A DNA stretch of 64,000 nt from Apostichopus japonicus (GCF_037975245.1 NC_092579.1:1789001-1853000), one strand, 5' to 3'. Counted from the stretch's first letter, positions 1-12,522 are shown. The notes: generated from the sequence alone by a model not told the origin. Numbers and translations are program-made.

Positions 1-287
1 AATCCTCTGTATCTTTTACAGGGATAAACAGCTTACAGCCCATTACCAAATGAGACTTTGGATTAAACAATGGCTGTTTATCTCCAGGCATAATCTTATC
101 AAATTAACTGAGCTATACAGTAGATCAAGATTCAAATCAGCCCTTAGGCTTGATTTCTGTTTGATTAATTTGCATCAATAAATACAAATGTAAACATAAG
201 AAAGAATTGAATGTGTAAGGTCATATACGTGAGGTCATGGAACATTATTACATTATAAAAATTAATTGTGATATAGAATGTGCAAAA

Positions 288-500
288 GTAAGTTGGCCTC
301 ACATTTTGATCCTCTAGAGCAGGATCTTCTTCAGAGGCTGAATGACAAGTTACAGTCATTTTCTTTTACAATATTTGTCCCTTCTGTTAAGTTAGTACTG
401 TAACTTATCATTCAGCCTCTGAAGAAGATCCTGCTAGGATCAAAATGTCAGGATTGAAACGTCAGGCCCTCTTACTTTTACACATTCTCTTACAAAGGCT
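288..500. repeat. Inverted pair of a dispersed repeat with a GATCCT-hairpin core
   Basis: Two copies of one repeat face each other. The minus-strand copy covers about 288-356 and the plus-strand copy about 396-500. Both share CTGTAACTT.TCATTCAGCC, then CTCTGAAGAAGATCCTGCT, a self-complementary GATCCT/AGGATC segment, and a tail related to CTTACTTTTRCACATTCT. The plus copy ends in AAACGTCAGGCC. A third relative lies at 13775-13905. I see no coding capacity. It could be the end of a Penelope-like or other retroelement, but the family is not assigned. Confidence 0.7.
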
Positions 501-3500
501 CTCTAGTGGATAAGCAGTTTGCTAACAGGTTTGTTTTATTTTGTGGTATAGACAATTTTAAGTTTATGCCTATATCAAAACAGTATACTTTAAATAGCTA
601 CACAGCTGCTGATGCAGTAAATAGATTCATTGATCTAGTGCAGTATCTCTGATGTCTCCATAAGATGATGTTTGATGAAAAGATTTACAGAAGCGTCTAG
701 CAGGACTAGATTCTCCTTGTTCAGATACCGACTAACTAAAAAGTCCTGACTCATTTGATTCCAGGACAAATCAATACCTCAAAGGTACAGTGTTTACTGT
801 TTACTGTATGCAGTATACCTTGTGGAATTTCTATGATAGGGAGTTCATTTAATTAAGTCTTGAATATCAAGAAGACAGATTTCCAGCACTTAAAATCAAA
901 GAATTTTAGCAATTACTAGTTGGTACTGGATGTATGTACAATGCAAATTTTCACGTTACAGTATATATAATTGACTTGTTTATGCTGTACTCGTTCTCAT
1001 GCCTTTAGGAAACTTGAATTTAAAATCACCCGGGTCTTGCTATGCTTGGTCATATAGTGTCTTTCAACGCTGACCTACATGAAGTGTGTACTGTATACGC
1101 TTGTGTTCTCTTATTTCTCTTAATATTAAAGTTTAGTGGGTTACTTCATTCAGTGGATGTAATTGTGACTGTGTCTGTTAAATTTAAGTGTGGAGAACAG
1201 TTTATGTCTTGTCAGTGTAGTGCTAAGTACAGAGGTGGCACTGCTGTGTTAATTAGTAAAATTTTCCACTTTGCAAAATGTGACAATTATGTACAGTACA
1301 TCATCACTGCGATAAACAGCCATTCGATTTGCAAACTAAAAAAGCTGTTAAGAAGGGCAAAGCCACAATTATCAAACTGGGTAAAGAGAAAACCAGGTGT
1401 GGTTTTAATTTATAAACAGACATCTAGGTTATTGTACACATGTATGCAATAATACAATAGAATGCTTGGTAAATAATTGTTGTATATCACCAGGATCTTA
1501 AGTAAATAATAACTGGCCGTACGTACGTACTGTACGTACTTACCTACCTACGTAATTACGTACGTAGGCCCTCTGCAGTATGTACACTGCAAACAGGACT
1601 TGACGTGGTGTCTACACAACTGGTACTGTTTGCATTTTGCTTGGTGACCTCAATTTGTAGTTTGATCATCTTGATGAGTCTCTAGTGGCAGATATGTGGC
1701 ATTTGGAAGCAGCAGTCTATGGACAGTGGATATCCCCATCCCCTTAGAGAAATGTCCTACCTTTCAATGGTGCTTAGTTTGCAAAGTGGTGTTGTTTGTA
1801 TTTTGCAACTTTTGAAGCAACTTTTGGTCAAGCGTTCCCCTCATTTTTCCCCACAAATTTTTCTGAAGTCTTTGGCGATCCCTTGAAATAATACAGATCG
1901 CTTGTGATCAAATTGACATCTAGGGAAACACAATTGGATTGGATCTTTTGCAGAGATGAAGGTACCCTAAAGATGTGGGTCAGATTACACAGATCAACTG
2001 GAAATACATTCATAAATTTTTTAATTAATTTAGTACTGTAAGTGGAAAAATTGGTGGCACGTACTGCATAAAAGCTGACCTTTAATATGTGTATCTGAGC
2101 ATTAATTGGATGATGGAGAAATCTAAAGTATTACGCAGTGCTGCTATTAGGTTGATCACCAGTACGTACAGATCTGTTAGAAAAGTCATCTTCCTCAGTA
2201 TCTGGTTGAGGCATTGTAGGAAACACAGGTTGCTGGGTAACAAAGAGCTAACGATTAGAATAATTACAAAGCTGCCAGTGAGAGTACAATAGATCCAGTA
2301 ATGAGCATTGCCGCCTTATTTCTTTGTTCAGAGGGATTGCCATTTAGATGGCTCCATCAATTAATGGGTATATCCCAGTTTCTGACCACTTTGATTTCTC
2401 ACGTACTAATTGATGTGCAGGTATAAACCCTAAAAAATTAATTTCAAGTGAGCTGGTTTTGGACACAACCATTACAAAAATGTTGTTAATTATCTAAAAA
2501 CTGTTAGGGAGTGGAGAGTGTAGTCATACAGGGATTCTGTAAGGACACTCCTCATGGTTATTGAGTGAAGCACGTCTGTAGTACTCCTTAAGTGTCCTGC
2601 AGTACTTACTGTATGCTTTGGTGTGTACAATAGTGGCTCATTTAAATCTCTTCATTAGAATGCTGCATTTCACTTACAATTACATTGTCCTCACTGCTTG
2701 CCATAAATTGACCAATGCTTCTCAAAAGAAAAACACAACTGTGCATGCATTGCATGGGATAAAACGTTGTCAGTGACAGTGACCATAATCATACTGTATA
2801 TTTACTGCTATATAATGAAAAGAATAAATATGTGTTCAAATTTTAAGACAAATTCCCACAATTATTGTCGCAGGTGTCAGGTTTACAGCACTACTATCTG
2901 TACAGTACAGTAGTTTAGTGTGTTTAGTGTTTACCATAAACTTCTATTAGTCGTTCAATTTGTTGTTGGTCCTGCATCATGTGACCTGTCACACTGTACT
3001 GTACATTTACGTTGCTCTGTAGAGTATGTGACTGTTGTGACATGTCTTCCCCCTTCAAAGAACTGTTTTGCTATTGATAGTGCTGATGCTGTGAATGGCA
3101 CAGTCCCTTCTCTCTTTCTAATATTGACTTACAGGAGGAGTACAGTAGATGAAGTTCTGTTTCTTGAAATCCCATCAGTTAACCATCGCTAAGCTACTGT
3201 ATAATTATGTTTTACTTTCGGATTAGCAACATGGACTTTTGCATTCATTTTTGCAGTGATCCAGTATTTCTCAAATGAGCATCTGTGGAAATGGGAATAG
3301 TTGTTTAATATGTACAGTATCTCATTCAGCACATCAACAAGCAGCAAGGCAATGTTTGTAACTTAGACATAAATTCAGATATGAGTAATTCAATAACATG
3401 GTGGGGGGGGGAAGGGGTGGGGATATTATAATTTCAATATTATATCCACAGGAAGCTTTCTTGAATTCTTCAGCAATCAGTACATGTAAACGTTTGCAGG

Positions 3501-3950
3501 CTTTACTGTAGACACAAGCATAGAGTTAAATTTAATATATTGTACTACTGTATGATAGGCCTACATGCAAACTTAGTACAATACATATGGACTTTGTACA
3601 GTTCAGTAGACCTACCATTGAAACCATTGTTCCAATATCCACATAATACAAATATACTATGTTTGCAACAATTTGTATAAATAAACAATTAATAAGCTGA
3701 ATGATGGATGGATATCTTCATTTATTGATTCCAATGATGGATATAATCAGTTAATTGTTTAAGTTAGGTAAAATTAATATCATGGTTATAGCTTGGTTTG
3801 TTTACTCAGCCCTTTGAAAAGTTCAACATCGTTTGTCTTTTGTTCCCCCACATCACATGACTACTGTAATTGTTGCTTGTTTGGTTGTGAATTCATGAGA
3901 ATGTCAGGGCTGTATTCCATGGTAGCAGTGTGTAGCATTTAAGATTATCG
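500..3950. other. Non-coding AT-rich stretch
   Basis: I see no recognisable exon. Open frames at 1042-1452 and 2920-3192 show no domain, no splice context and no family resemblance. The stretch holds many TACTGTA/TACAGTA words, a G run near 3402 and a GTAC-rich palindrome near 1515. An unrecognised 5' non-coding exon of the downstream carrier gene, or the tail of a gene to the left, could lie here. Confidence 0.5.
1515..1570. repeat. GTAC-rich palindromic tract
   Basis: The tract runs from GGCCGTACGTACGTAC to ACGTACGTAGGCC and is built almost only of GTAC and CTAC steps. Its two ends, GGCC..ACGTACG and TACGTAGGCC, are partly complementary. It could fold into a hairpin, but it may be simple microsatellite drift. 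Confidence 0.6.
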
Positions 3951-4135
3951 GAAAAATGAGAGGGAAATGGGGGAAGGGTGGGATGAGGAAGGGGTGTGAG
4001 AAAGGGTAGGGGAGTGGATGGGGAATTTGATGGCAATGGCATGTATTACTGAAAGTGAAAGGGAAAGGGGGGAGAAAAAGGAGAAGGGGGAAAGGAAGGG
4101 GTGGTGAAGCAGGAAGCCAGGATTTCGGGGTTGGT
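3951..4135 (+). repeat. Polypurine, G-rich tract
   Basis: About 185 bases are almost only A and G on the plus strand, with many GGG and GGGG runs (for example GGGGGAAGGGTGGG). A short mixed gap sits near 4026-4050. Such tracts can form triplex or quadruplex DNA. It lies about 900 bases upstream of the SLC25A10 start codon, so a promoter role is possible but unproven. Confidence 0.7.
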
Positions 4136-4310
4136 GTAGTGGGAAGAAATATTTCGGTAGCTCATTGGCTGCAACAAAGATGTAACCATTTCAATAAACA
4201 ATGTAAATGAATAATATTTTTTAATGAATTTATGTTCCATGTTTTTGACGTGTCACAATGTGTAGCAATGAAGATCTTTTATGTTAGTTTTTAAAAAGTT
4301 AGATCTTAAA

Positions 4311-4632
4311 AAGTTAACTTTCTGTTGCTTGCAAGTGACGTTTTGTTCGTGTCGCTACAAAATGCAGACAGTAATGAAACGTGCTACCTTGTTATCTTTA
4401 GCTGGACCTGAGATGTCCATCGCTGTATCGTTTGTACAGTGTGCTGTGGGAATTGACCGCTGCTGTATGTATGGACTGTACACTAGTGTCTAATTACCGA
4501 TGGTAGCAAGCTGTGTGTGTATTTTCTGGGATCTATGGTGGTGTTTAACACTTCTGTTACACCTCATTCGAAACTAGGTCAAATTACCGGCATTAGACGT
4601 TTCTTTTAGCGCGAGTCTGCACACCCTTTCAG
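4311..4632 (+). repeat. Plus arm of a long inverted repeat around SLC25A10
   Basis: This segment, from AAGTTAACTTTCTG to GCGCGAGTCTGCACACCCTTT, matches the reverse complement of 11208-11516 along its whole length, with roughly 85-90% identity by eye and a few small gaps. Shared landmarks are GCTACAAAATGCAGACAGTA, TGTACACTAGTGTCTAATTA and TTCTGTTACACCTCATTC. It has no convincing frame. It may be an unclassified interspersed repeat or a duplicated piece of the promoter region. Confidence 0.8.
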
Positions 4633-5012
4633 TACCATAATAGTATAATGTGCAATCAACCTTCTGTAGTCAGAACTCTACATATGGTTTCGCTGGTTGA
4701 ACTATAGTCGCTGGTTCAGTATATGATTTAATCATTTCTATAGACATGTAAGGTAACCATAAAACATGGTTTATAATTTAACTCTAGAGCTGCTCTGTAG
4801 TAGCAAGGTCATGTACACACAAGAATAGTGCAGGTTACAATTCACAATACAACATTGCATACTGTACATTAGGAGTTTCGCCTGTACAGTAGGAATAAAT
4901 CTAGTCGGAATAAATGCTGGTTGAATGAACCTGTAACGAAAAACATGTATATACTGTACATACTGTATGTTTATCCTTCATCTTCTGATTTAACTTTCAA
5001 CAGGATATCGCT

Positions 5013-8000
5013 ATGGCAGTGGAGGAGAGGCGAATAGCCAGATGGTATTTCGGAGGACTCGCTTCTGCGGGTGCGGTTTTCTTTACTCATCCGCTGGATT
5101 TAGTCAAGGTTTGTTGGTATTAAATGTTTCTTCCAGTCAGGACTCTAAACCTGGTTTTACTTGTAATATTTAACATCGCTATCAAACTTGATGTCCAGGG
5201 ATATAGATAGGATTGGATATGGGTTGTAGATTGTTTAAGAACCACTGTATTCTTTTGATATCCTTTGGTGAGTTAATTGAAACCGTTATCCCTTTTCAAA
5301 ATACACATTTTAAACCCTTTTTATTTGGGGGGGGGGCGAGGATTTAAAACTCATGAAGAAATAAACATTTCATTGTTTTAAATAGTGACATAAAGTGAGG
5401 GGAAGAGTCCTGAACTGAAACAAAGTGAAAAAAAAATTGATGAAAATACGAGACATGAGCATAGCTTGTGATGATCCTCAATAATGTGTTTTGTATTGCT
5501 GTTTATAATTTATTGTTGTAATTATTGCATATGTATTACTGTACTGTATTGTATATGTATTGATATTGTATGTATTGATATGTATTACTGGTGTTATGTA
5601 TTGCTGTTTATAATGATGTGATTCTGGTCTTCCTCCTTTGAAACTAGGTGCACTTACAAACACAGCAGAAGGTAGAGATGGGTGCCTTCTCCATGGGTGT
5701 GAAGGTTGTTCGAAATGAGGGTGCCTTGGGTCTCTATAATGGGCTGAGTGCGTCAGTTCTGAGACAGGTGAGACTCATGAAACTATTGTTACAGTATTTG
5801 GGATGGGGAGGTGCGGAGGTTGGGGTAGGGGGGAGAGGAGCGACTATGAGAAAGCTGATACTTTTTATTCATGATGACAGGATTTGTATTTAAGTTTCCT
5901 CATGAATAAAAATATTCCATATTCCATGCTTTAATATGCTGAGGTATTCAAGTCACTGTTAGTGCCTATGGTTAAGGACGATCATCTTTATTTGTTGGTG
6001 CTTTTCAGAGGTTGTAGTGTGATGGAGAATGACGTACCAGCTTCCTCTCCACCCATCAAGTAAATCAACAGGGATGCGAAACAGAAGTATTTAATTGTCT
6101 CCATTGCCTGCAGTCTCCTCTCTCACTTAAAGTGATGATCTGAGGTAGATGCAGGACTGAAAAAATGAGTGTATCTTTTAACACTGAATGTAAAATCATT
6201 GTTGATGGTGGTCATGCATTGTAAGGCTGATTCTTGAAATCCTTTGTTTACTGAATGCCATTATTTTCTTTGTTTCAGCTGACCTACTCCTTGACCAGAT
6301 TTGCCATTTATGACTCCTTAAAAAATAGAATATCAGAAGGAAATAATGATAAACCACTTCCATTTTACCAAAAAACTATGCTGGCAATGTTTGCTGGTAA
6401 GTACAGTCTTTGTACCATGTGTGTAAACCCCCCCCATCCCCCATCCTCACCCTATCCCCCATCTGGGTAGTATGGGACTAAAGCCTCATGGATCAGTCAC
6501 CTGTTTATCATGGTATTTGTTTTATTTGCTCAGATATAAGGTTAAGACATTTTGCTAGGAAATCAACGGGTTCTGTAAGGATCAAACCTTCAGACCCTCT
6601 AAGATTTGAACAAATAAATAGATGGTTACTGACACTGTGCTTGATGATAGAAAGAGAGATATAAAGTCAAGAAAATCCTTCTTCAAGAACAAGAAACAGA
6701 TCAGCAAATTATTTGTAAACAATGCAATGTGTAAAAAGCGTTTTGAATATATAGGTCTACCTGGGAATGTCTTACTAGGACCTGTTAAAGTAATATGACA
6801 CTTGGCTGTTAGTCTGTTACTCGTGTTTAATGTATAATTGGTCACATCAGAATGCTAAGTTTCTCTTGAAATCCCTTCCCCGCAATGTTCTGGGTTGTAA
6901 CGATTGAAACTGGGATGTGATCTCTGGTGACATAGTATGAAAGTAACTGTTACATCTGACTGGTGCTCCTAGCAAAAAATGACTATATAGGAATGGCCAC
7001 CAACTAAGGGCATGACAGCTCAGTTGGTAGAGTGCTGGGCATTATCATAATAATTTCTTGCACTTTCTTCTGTTATAATTGGTCATGTCAGGTATCCAAT
7101 GTTTTATAAAATCTTTCATATTTATCCTGTCCCAGGTGCTATTGGTGGATTTGTCGGCACTCCTGCCGATCTTGTAAACGTTAGGATGCAGAATGACATC
7201 AAAATATCCGTGGACCAAAGAAGAAAGTGAGTTCTTGGGCTGATTGTAAATGTTTTTCTAAAATAATCACAGTTAATGCTGAATGCAGTTAGTTTGAAGC
7301 AAAATAGAGGGATACCATTCATTGATTGAAAGAATCACATTTGGAGTTGTAATATTGAAGACATAATTACAACTTCTGTACTCCAATGATGGAAAAGGTG
7401 TGCTATCACAGTAACTGTTTAGATTTTTATGAATAAATTGTGAAGAATTTGCAAGAATCAACATTTTCTTGAGTCTTGAGATACTGTTTTGGTCTGAAAG
7501 ACAGTTTATGATTGAATTTAATATGAATGTTAATTGTAGAAGTTAAGGAAATATATTTAAGAAAACTCTAAAAGGAACATTATGGTCCAACTTATAGCTT
7601 TTCTTGTGTGTCACTTGCAAACTTTACTCATAAGGAAGCAGCAGGGTAACTTTATCTATGGAGGTCAGAGTCAAGATGAAGTGATTTTGCGAACAAAAGC
7701 AGGTCTCCCATTAATAGATATGAAAAAAAATTAAAAATATGTATCTTAATTCGTTAATATTTTCTGTATTGTGTCTTTCTGTTTAAACTTGAACCATTTA
7801 AGTTTGTCAAATATGTTAGTTATAAATGATATCTTGGTCTCCACTTTTCTTTTTTTTTGCATGACGTGTGCCTAATAATCAACTTTCAATCTTTCTTCTT
7901 TTACTGCAGTTATAAACATGGCCTTGATGGGCTTTACAGGGTCTATAAAGATGGTTAGTGACAGCTTGTTTGAAAGTAATATTGGTTTTATCATCAAAAA

Positions 8001-11000
8001 TGGGAAGCTTTCTGCCACCCATCATTCTTTCACATGTATGGCATCTATTTTATTTCATTTTATGAATGGTTTTCTGTTACTTTTCTGGAAGGACCTATCT
8101 GTATTGTATATTCTGTAACAGTTAAGCACTATCCCCTCATTATTACCCCCCCCACCAGCCCCACCCAGACCATGGGTAGCTTCTCTTCATCCCTCACCCT
8201 TCCTGATGTACCAATCTGTTATGTACCAGACACACTTGTCTTGACTGATTTCCATGTCAGTATTCTACCAATAGCTGTTACCTACAGTGCAGTGTTATAC
8301 AGCCCTATGCTGTATATTAATGTATTGTAATGTTAATTTACCATTACCAGCAAGTTAAACAGCTGAGTGATCCTTAGTATCAATAGTACCCTGCTTAAAT
8401 ACTGCTGAGTGTGTGTTTCCGTTTGACTGTCTAAGAGAGGGTCTGTACCACAATATTGTAGTTTAGTAGCAGCAGTTCCTTGCATGAATATTATGCTGTT
8501 TGACTAGAATTCATGCAGAGCCTCTATTGCAAAGGTGTAACTTTTGATGGTTCATTTTCTGGAGAGTAGCTTATTTTACCAACTAGGATGGAAGATATAC
8601 TCTAAACATAATTTTATACCAAATAATGCACTTAGTCATAGACTAGAGTGAATATATTTTCATAGCCCTAGTTAGATGGGCAGCAAGGTATTGGAATGCA
8701 GAAGGCTGTTTGACAGCATCTCGTTGAAATGCTGTGAACCAGCTACAGCGACTACTGTATTACGCATTCGAGAAGAGGTACTCAAAGATGTATCTAGCCT
8801 AGCCTACTGCATGTCAGAACGGGGACTTAAGATGTACCCAGCCTAGCCTCAACTCATTTGCTTAAGAAATGGGACCAAAATTTTTTGTGTAATAAAAATC
8901 CAGTATTAATAGCTATTGCATGCTTTATGGACAAGACGGAAAACATGTTTGTACAGAATATGATTATAAAATGGACCCCCTCCCCCTACATTTAGAAATT
9001 GTCTTAAATTGTCTGACCTGGTTTGATGATGGATGCATAATCAAACTTACAATTTGTTTTGTTTAAGAGGTAGTTTTTAATCATTCCATTTCTCTCTTTC
9101 CGGCAGAGGGTGTCAGGAGGATGTGGTCAGGGTCTTCCATGGCTGTAGCGAGGGCCATCTTTATGACGTTCGGTCAAGTGGCTCTGTACGATCAGTACAA
9201 ACAAATGCTGATACAGTCAGGATACTTTCATGATACAATCAGTACTCACTTCACCGCCAGTTTCCTTGCTGTGAGTCATTCTCTACAAAGTCTTTATAGA
9301 TCTCATTCATCAGCCTTGTCTCTTTTGACAAACAGGATGGAATCTTGAAAGGGTATCTATTAAAATATCAGATGGAATTATGAGATGTTTTGGTCATTGG
9401 AAACAGAAACCAGACACTACCCTGTCCCACCCCCACCTTCCTTCTTTGATATAAAGAAATCTTTCACCAAACTGGCCTTAAGAGTGCGAGCTATGTTTGT
9501 GCATATCTCTGGTAGCTGAAGGATAAAATAATATAATGAAATTAGCTGATTTGTTTGGGAAATAGAAAAAAGAAATAGTTTAAACTGTGTTGCAGTTCTC
9601 TCCATGTTTTGCCAGTTTAACCCTATCGTCTCTTTTACTACTTTATTCTACTTTGTCCCTTTCAGTTACCTTCTCTTGTATTGTTCCTACTGTCAACTCA
9701 GACTCTCTTATTTGTCCATCTATTCCTTGGATCCTTACATCTGTTGCTAGTCCCTGTCCATTCCCTTATGCCATTTCATACACTTTACCTCTAATAGCTG
9801 CGCTGTCCATCATGTTAGTTTGTTCGATTGTCTGTTCATTCATACTTAGTAAAGATTTCTAAATCCTATTGTTCCATTCATGTCAGCTGACCGTGGTTAA
9901 TCCTGTGAGTAACGCACGGTAAAATTACGGGGCATCACTTTAATAAATCTTTGGTTATATGTAACCAAAAATGTTTTGTTTTATGATTTTTCCCCCACAC
10001 AAATGGTAGTGTATGAATGAACGGGGTTAATCAACGGTCTAGCGTGCGTTACTCACATGATTAATGCACTCCGGGTGTTAATGCTATCGCCGGATGCACT
10101 CGGGCTCCGCCCTCGTGCATCGCTTGCATTATCCCCTGATCGTGCATTAATCCTGTGAGTAACGCACGCTAGACCGTTGATTAACCCCTTATTCATCTGT
10201 TTGCTTATCTGTCTTTACTTGTAATGGTCACTGTATAGTTTCAACAGGATGCCATTGCATCCAGTCACTTATATAACTACTTCGTGTGTCTTAAAACTGA
10301 TTCCTGTCAACAGGATGCCAGTGCACTCAGCCCCATATATAAATATTGCTTGTGTCTTTAGACTTGATTCCTGTTCAACAGGATGCCATTGCATCCAGTC
10401 CCATATAAAACTATTGCTTGTGTATTTAGAACTGATTCCTGTTCAACAGGATGCCATTGCATCCAGTCACGTATATAACTACTTCTTGTGTCTTAAAACT
10501 GATTCCTGTCAACAGGATGCCAGTGCACTCAGCCCCATATATAAATATTGCTTGTGTCTTTAGACTTGATTCCTGTTCAACAGGATGCCATTGCATCCAG
10601 TCCCATATAAAACTATTGCTTGTGTATTTAGAACTGATTCCTGTTCAACAGGATGCCATTGCATTTAGTCCCATATATAACTACTTCTTGTGTCTTAAAA
10701 CTGATTCCTGTCAACAGGATGCCAGTGCATTCAGCCCCATATATAAATATTGCTTGTGTCTTAAAACTGATTCCTGTTCAACAGGATGCCATTGCATCCA
10801 GTCCCATATATAACTATTGCTTGTGTATTTAGAACTGATTCCTGTTCTACAGGATGCCATTGCATTCAGTCCCATATATGACCATTACTTGTGTATTTAG
10901 AACTGACTTTTGTTGTTGTTGTTACTTGTTTTCAGGCTGTTTGTGCCACAGGTATGACCCAACCTCTAGATGTGATGAAGACGAGACTAATGAATGCTCC

Positions 11001-11880
11001 TCCGGGACAATTCAAGGTAAAGAAACAAAGAAAAACATAATGGTTACCGAGGGAACAACATGAAACATTGCCGCTGGGTTAAAATATATAACTGTCCCTA
11101 GATGAATTTACTTTCATGTGATAAGAGCGGAACATGCTCGTAGCACCCATCAATTGTTTCAAATGGTTGTTCAAGAAAATAACATTTGAAGTCGACAAGT
11201 TTCGATTAAAGGGTGTGAAGACTCGCGCACAAAGAAACGTCTCATGCCGGTAATCTGACCTAGCTTGGAATGAGGTGTAACAGAAGTGTTAGATTCCAGA
11301 AAATACTCACACAGCTTGCTACCGTCGGTAATTAGACACTAGTGTACAGTCAATACATTCAGCTACGGTCAATACCCACAACACAGTGTACATAGCAGTG
11401 CTGGACATCTCAGGTCTAGATAAAAGATAACAAGGTATCAGGTTTCATTACTGTCTGCATTTTGTAGCGACAAGAAGAAACGTCATTTGCAAGCAACGGA
11501 AAGTTAACTTTTTCAGAGCGTGGCACGCGGTTTGGGGCGAGTCTTCAATGCCTTTAAGAAGTCAACTGGAGGCAAATATCTTGGATGCAGTAGTAGAATC
11601 ATGCACGTTGATAATATCATATTTGTCACACAATGCCGAGTGTATTTCTATTTACTCCTCTGTAAACTGAGATATTGTCGGTGAGTTACCCCTTCTTCCT
11701 TTTATTTTACAGGGAATAGCTGACTGTGTGGTGTACACCGCTAAGTCAGGACCCATGGGCTTCTTCAAGGGGTTCTTCCCGGCCTTTGTACGTCTCGGAC
11801 CACATACCATTCTGCTTTTCATCTTCTTTGAACAACTCAGGAAAAACTTTGGCTACAAATCACAGGTTCAAAAGACGTAA
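5013..11880 (+). CDS. SLC25A10: Mitochondrial dicarboxylate carrier, SLC25A10-like, eight exons
   Basis: The protein would exchange malate or succinate for phosphate or sulfur anions across the inner mitochondrial membrane. Exons are 5013-5108, 5648-5767, 6279-6396, 7136-7226, 7910-7953, 9107-9270, 10936-11016 and 11713-11880. They have GT/AG borders and matching phases, and join to 882 nt (293 aa, close to the roughly 287 aa of vertebrate DIC). Three carrier repeats each show the signature: PLDLVK (residues 27-32), PADLVNVRMQ (121-130) and PLDVMKTR (221-228). The C-terminal FEQLRKNFG is typical of this carrier. The ATG at 5013 opens the WYFGGLASAGA N-terminus. An acceptor-like TTTCAACAG ends at 5003, so a 5' non-coding exon probably lies upstream. 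Introns carry a SINE-like A box, a foldback element, a minisatellite and an inverted-repeat arm. A possible AATAAA lies at 12372. The reading frame is intact. Confidence 0.95.
7011..7046 (+). other. tRNA-like A-box fragment in SLC25A10 intron 3
   Basis: The string CAGCTCAGTTGGTAGAGTGC fits the D-arm and A-box of a tRNA or tRNA-derived SINE. No anticodon arm, T arm or B box (GGTTCGA) follows, so this is a SINE head fragment at most, not a tRNA gene. Confidence 0.4.
9890..10196. repeat. Foldback element in SLC25A10 intron 6
   Basis: Arms at 10014-10069 and 10142-10195 are inverted copies, nearly perfect over about 54 bases (core GGTCTAGCGTGCGTTACTCA). The 72-base loop holds a second hairpin, GATGCACTCGGGC with GCCCTCGTGCATC. 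A partial third arm (GGTTAATCCTGTGAGTAACG) lies at 9898-9920. No transposase is present. It looks like a non-autonomous foldback or MITE-type element of unknown superfamily. Confidence 0.8.
10241..10912 (+). repeat. 67-bp minisatellite in SLC25A10 intron 6
   Basis: About ten tandem units of 66-68 bp start with TCAACAGGATGCC at 10241, 10307, 10375, 10443, 10509, 10577, 10645, 10711, 10778 and 10846. Successive units form a three-unit higher-order repeat of 202 bp (66+68+68). Long open frames across it are by-products of the period. Each unit contains CCTGTTCAACAG, which resembles a 3' splice site, upstream of the true exon 7 acceptor at 10935. Confidence 0.95.
11208..11516 (-). repeat. Minus arm of the long inverted repeat, in SLC25A10 intron 7
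   Basis: This is the reverse-complement partner of 4311-4632, running from AAAGGGTGTGAAGACTCGCG to GGAAAGTTAACTTTTT. It differs by scattered substitutions and the loss of about ten bases near its middle. It lies between exons 7 and 8. Confidence 0.8.
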
Positions 11881-12054
11881 CTGGTGGAGTCCATTAGAAG
11901 TATCTTAAAGCATTTCGTCTCATTGATGTCTTTAAACCACCGATGATTAACTCCAGACAGTCGGAAGAGGCAGGTACGAGGAGGATGTGGATCATGTGCC
12001 AAAGGAGTATCAGGTATATGATAATGGAATGACAAGGTGTGTGCATTTACAAGA

Positions 12055-12522
12055 AAGAAATCATAGGCTTTGATCATTGCTGCAATCTATTTTACCAAAA
12101 AGACAAAGAAAAAACTGGAAGTCTGTTTGGCGATAAATTCTTATCATAAAGGTGTTTACAATTAAAGAGTGCAAGGTTTCTAAGAAAATCAATTGAAATT
12201 TCTTGGTCAAATGGAGTTAAATTTTTAATTCAGTAATATTATATAGTAAACCCTTTATGTTTGAACTTTGTAACATAACAAGTGTTGCATACAATGAAAT
12301 CATAAGCTTTGATTTCTGCTCCAAGCTGTGATACCAAACAGACAAAGAAAAAAGAGGAAAGTTTGTTTGGCAATAAATTCTTGTCATCAAGGTGTTTGAA
12401 GTAAAGAGTACAAGTTTAAAAAGAAAATTAAAGTAAAATTTCCTTTGTTAAATGGAATTAAATTTTTATTCATTATTATTATAAAGTAAATCATTTATGT
12501 TTGAAATTTGTAACATAACAAG
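12055..12522 (+). repeat. Diverged tandem duplication in the SLC25A10 3' region
   Basis: Two consecutive blocks of about 235 bp, roughly 12055-12288 and 12289-12522, align over their length. Shared strings include AGACAAAGAAAAAA, TGTTTGGC.ATAAATTCTT, GGTGTTT and TTTGTAACATAACAAG. The second copy gained AATAAA at 12372-12377, where the first has GATAAA, so the duplication may have created or moved a polyadenylation signal. The tail of the transcript is not otherwise marked. Confidence 0.75.

Noticed and set aside
1042-1452. 136-codon open frame
   Set aside because: No recognisable domain, biased composition and no splice or Kozak support; a chance frame is more likely.
7011-7085. tRNA gene
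   Set aside because: Only an A-box/D-arm match; there is no T arm, B box or cloverleaf.
10249-10813. Overlapping 104- and 120-codon frames with repeated peptide
   Set aside because: They only mirror the 67-bp minisatellite, whose 202-bp period lets frames persist.
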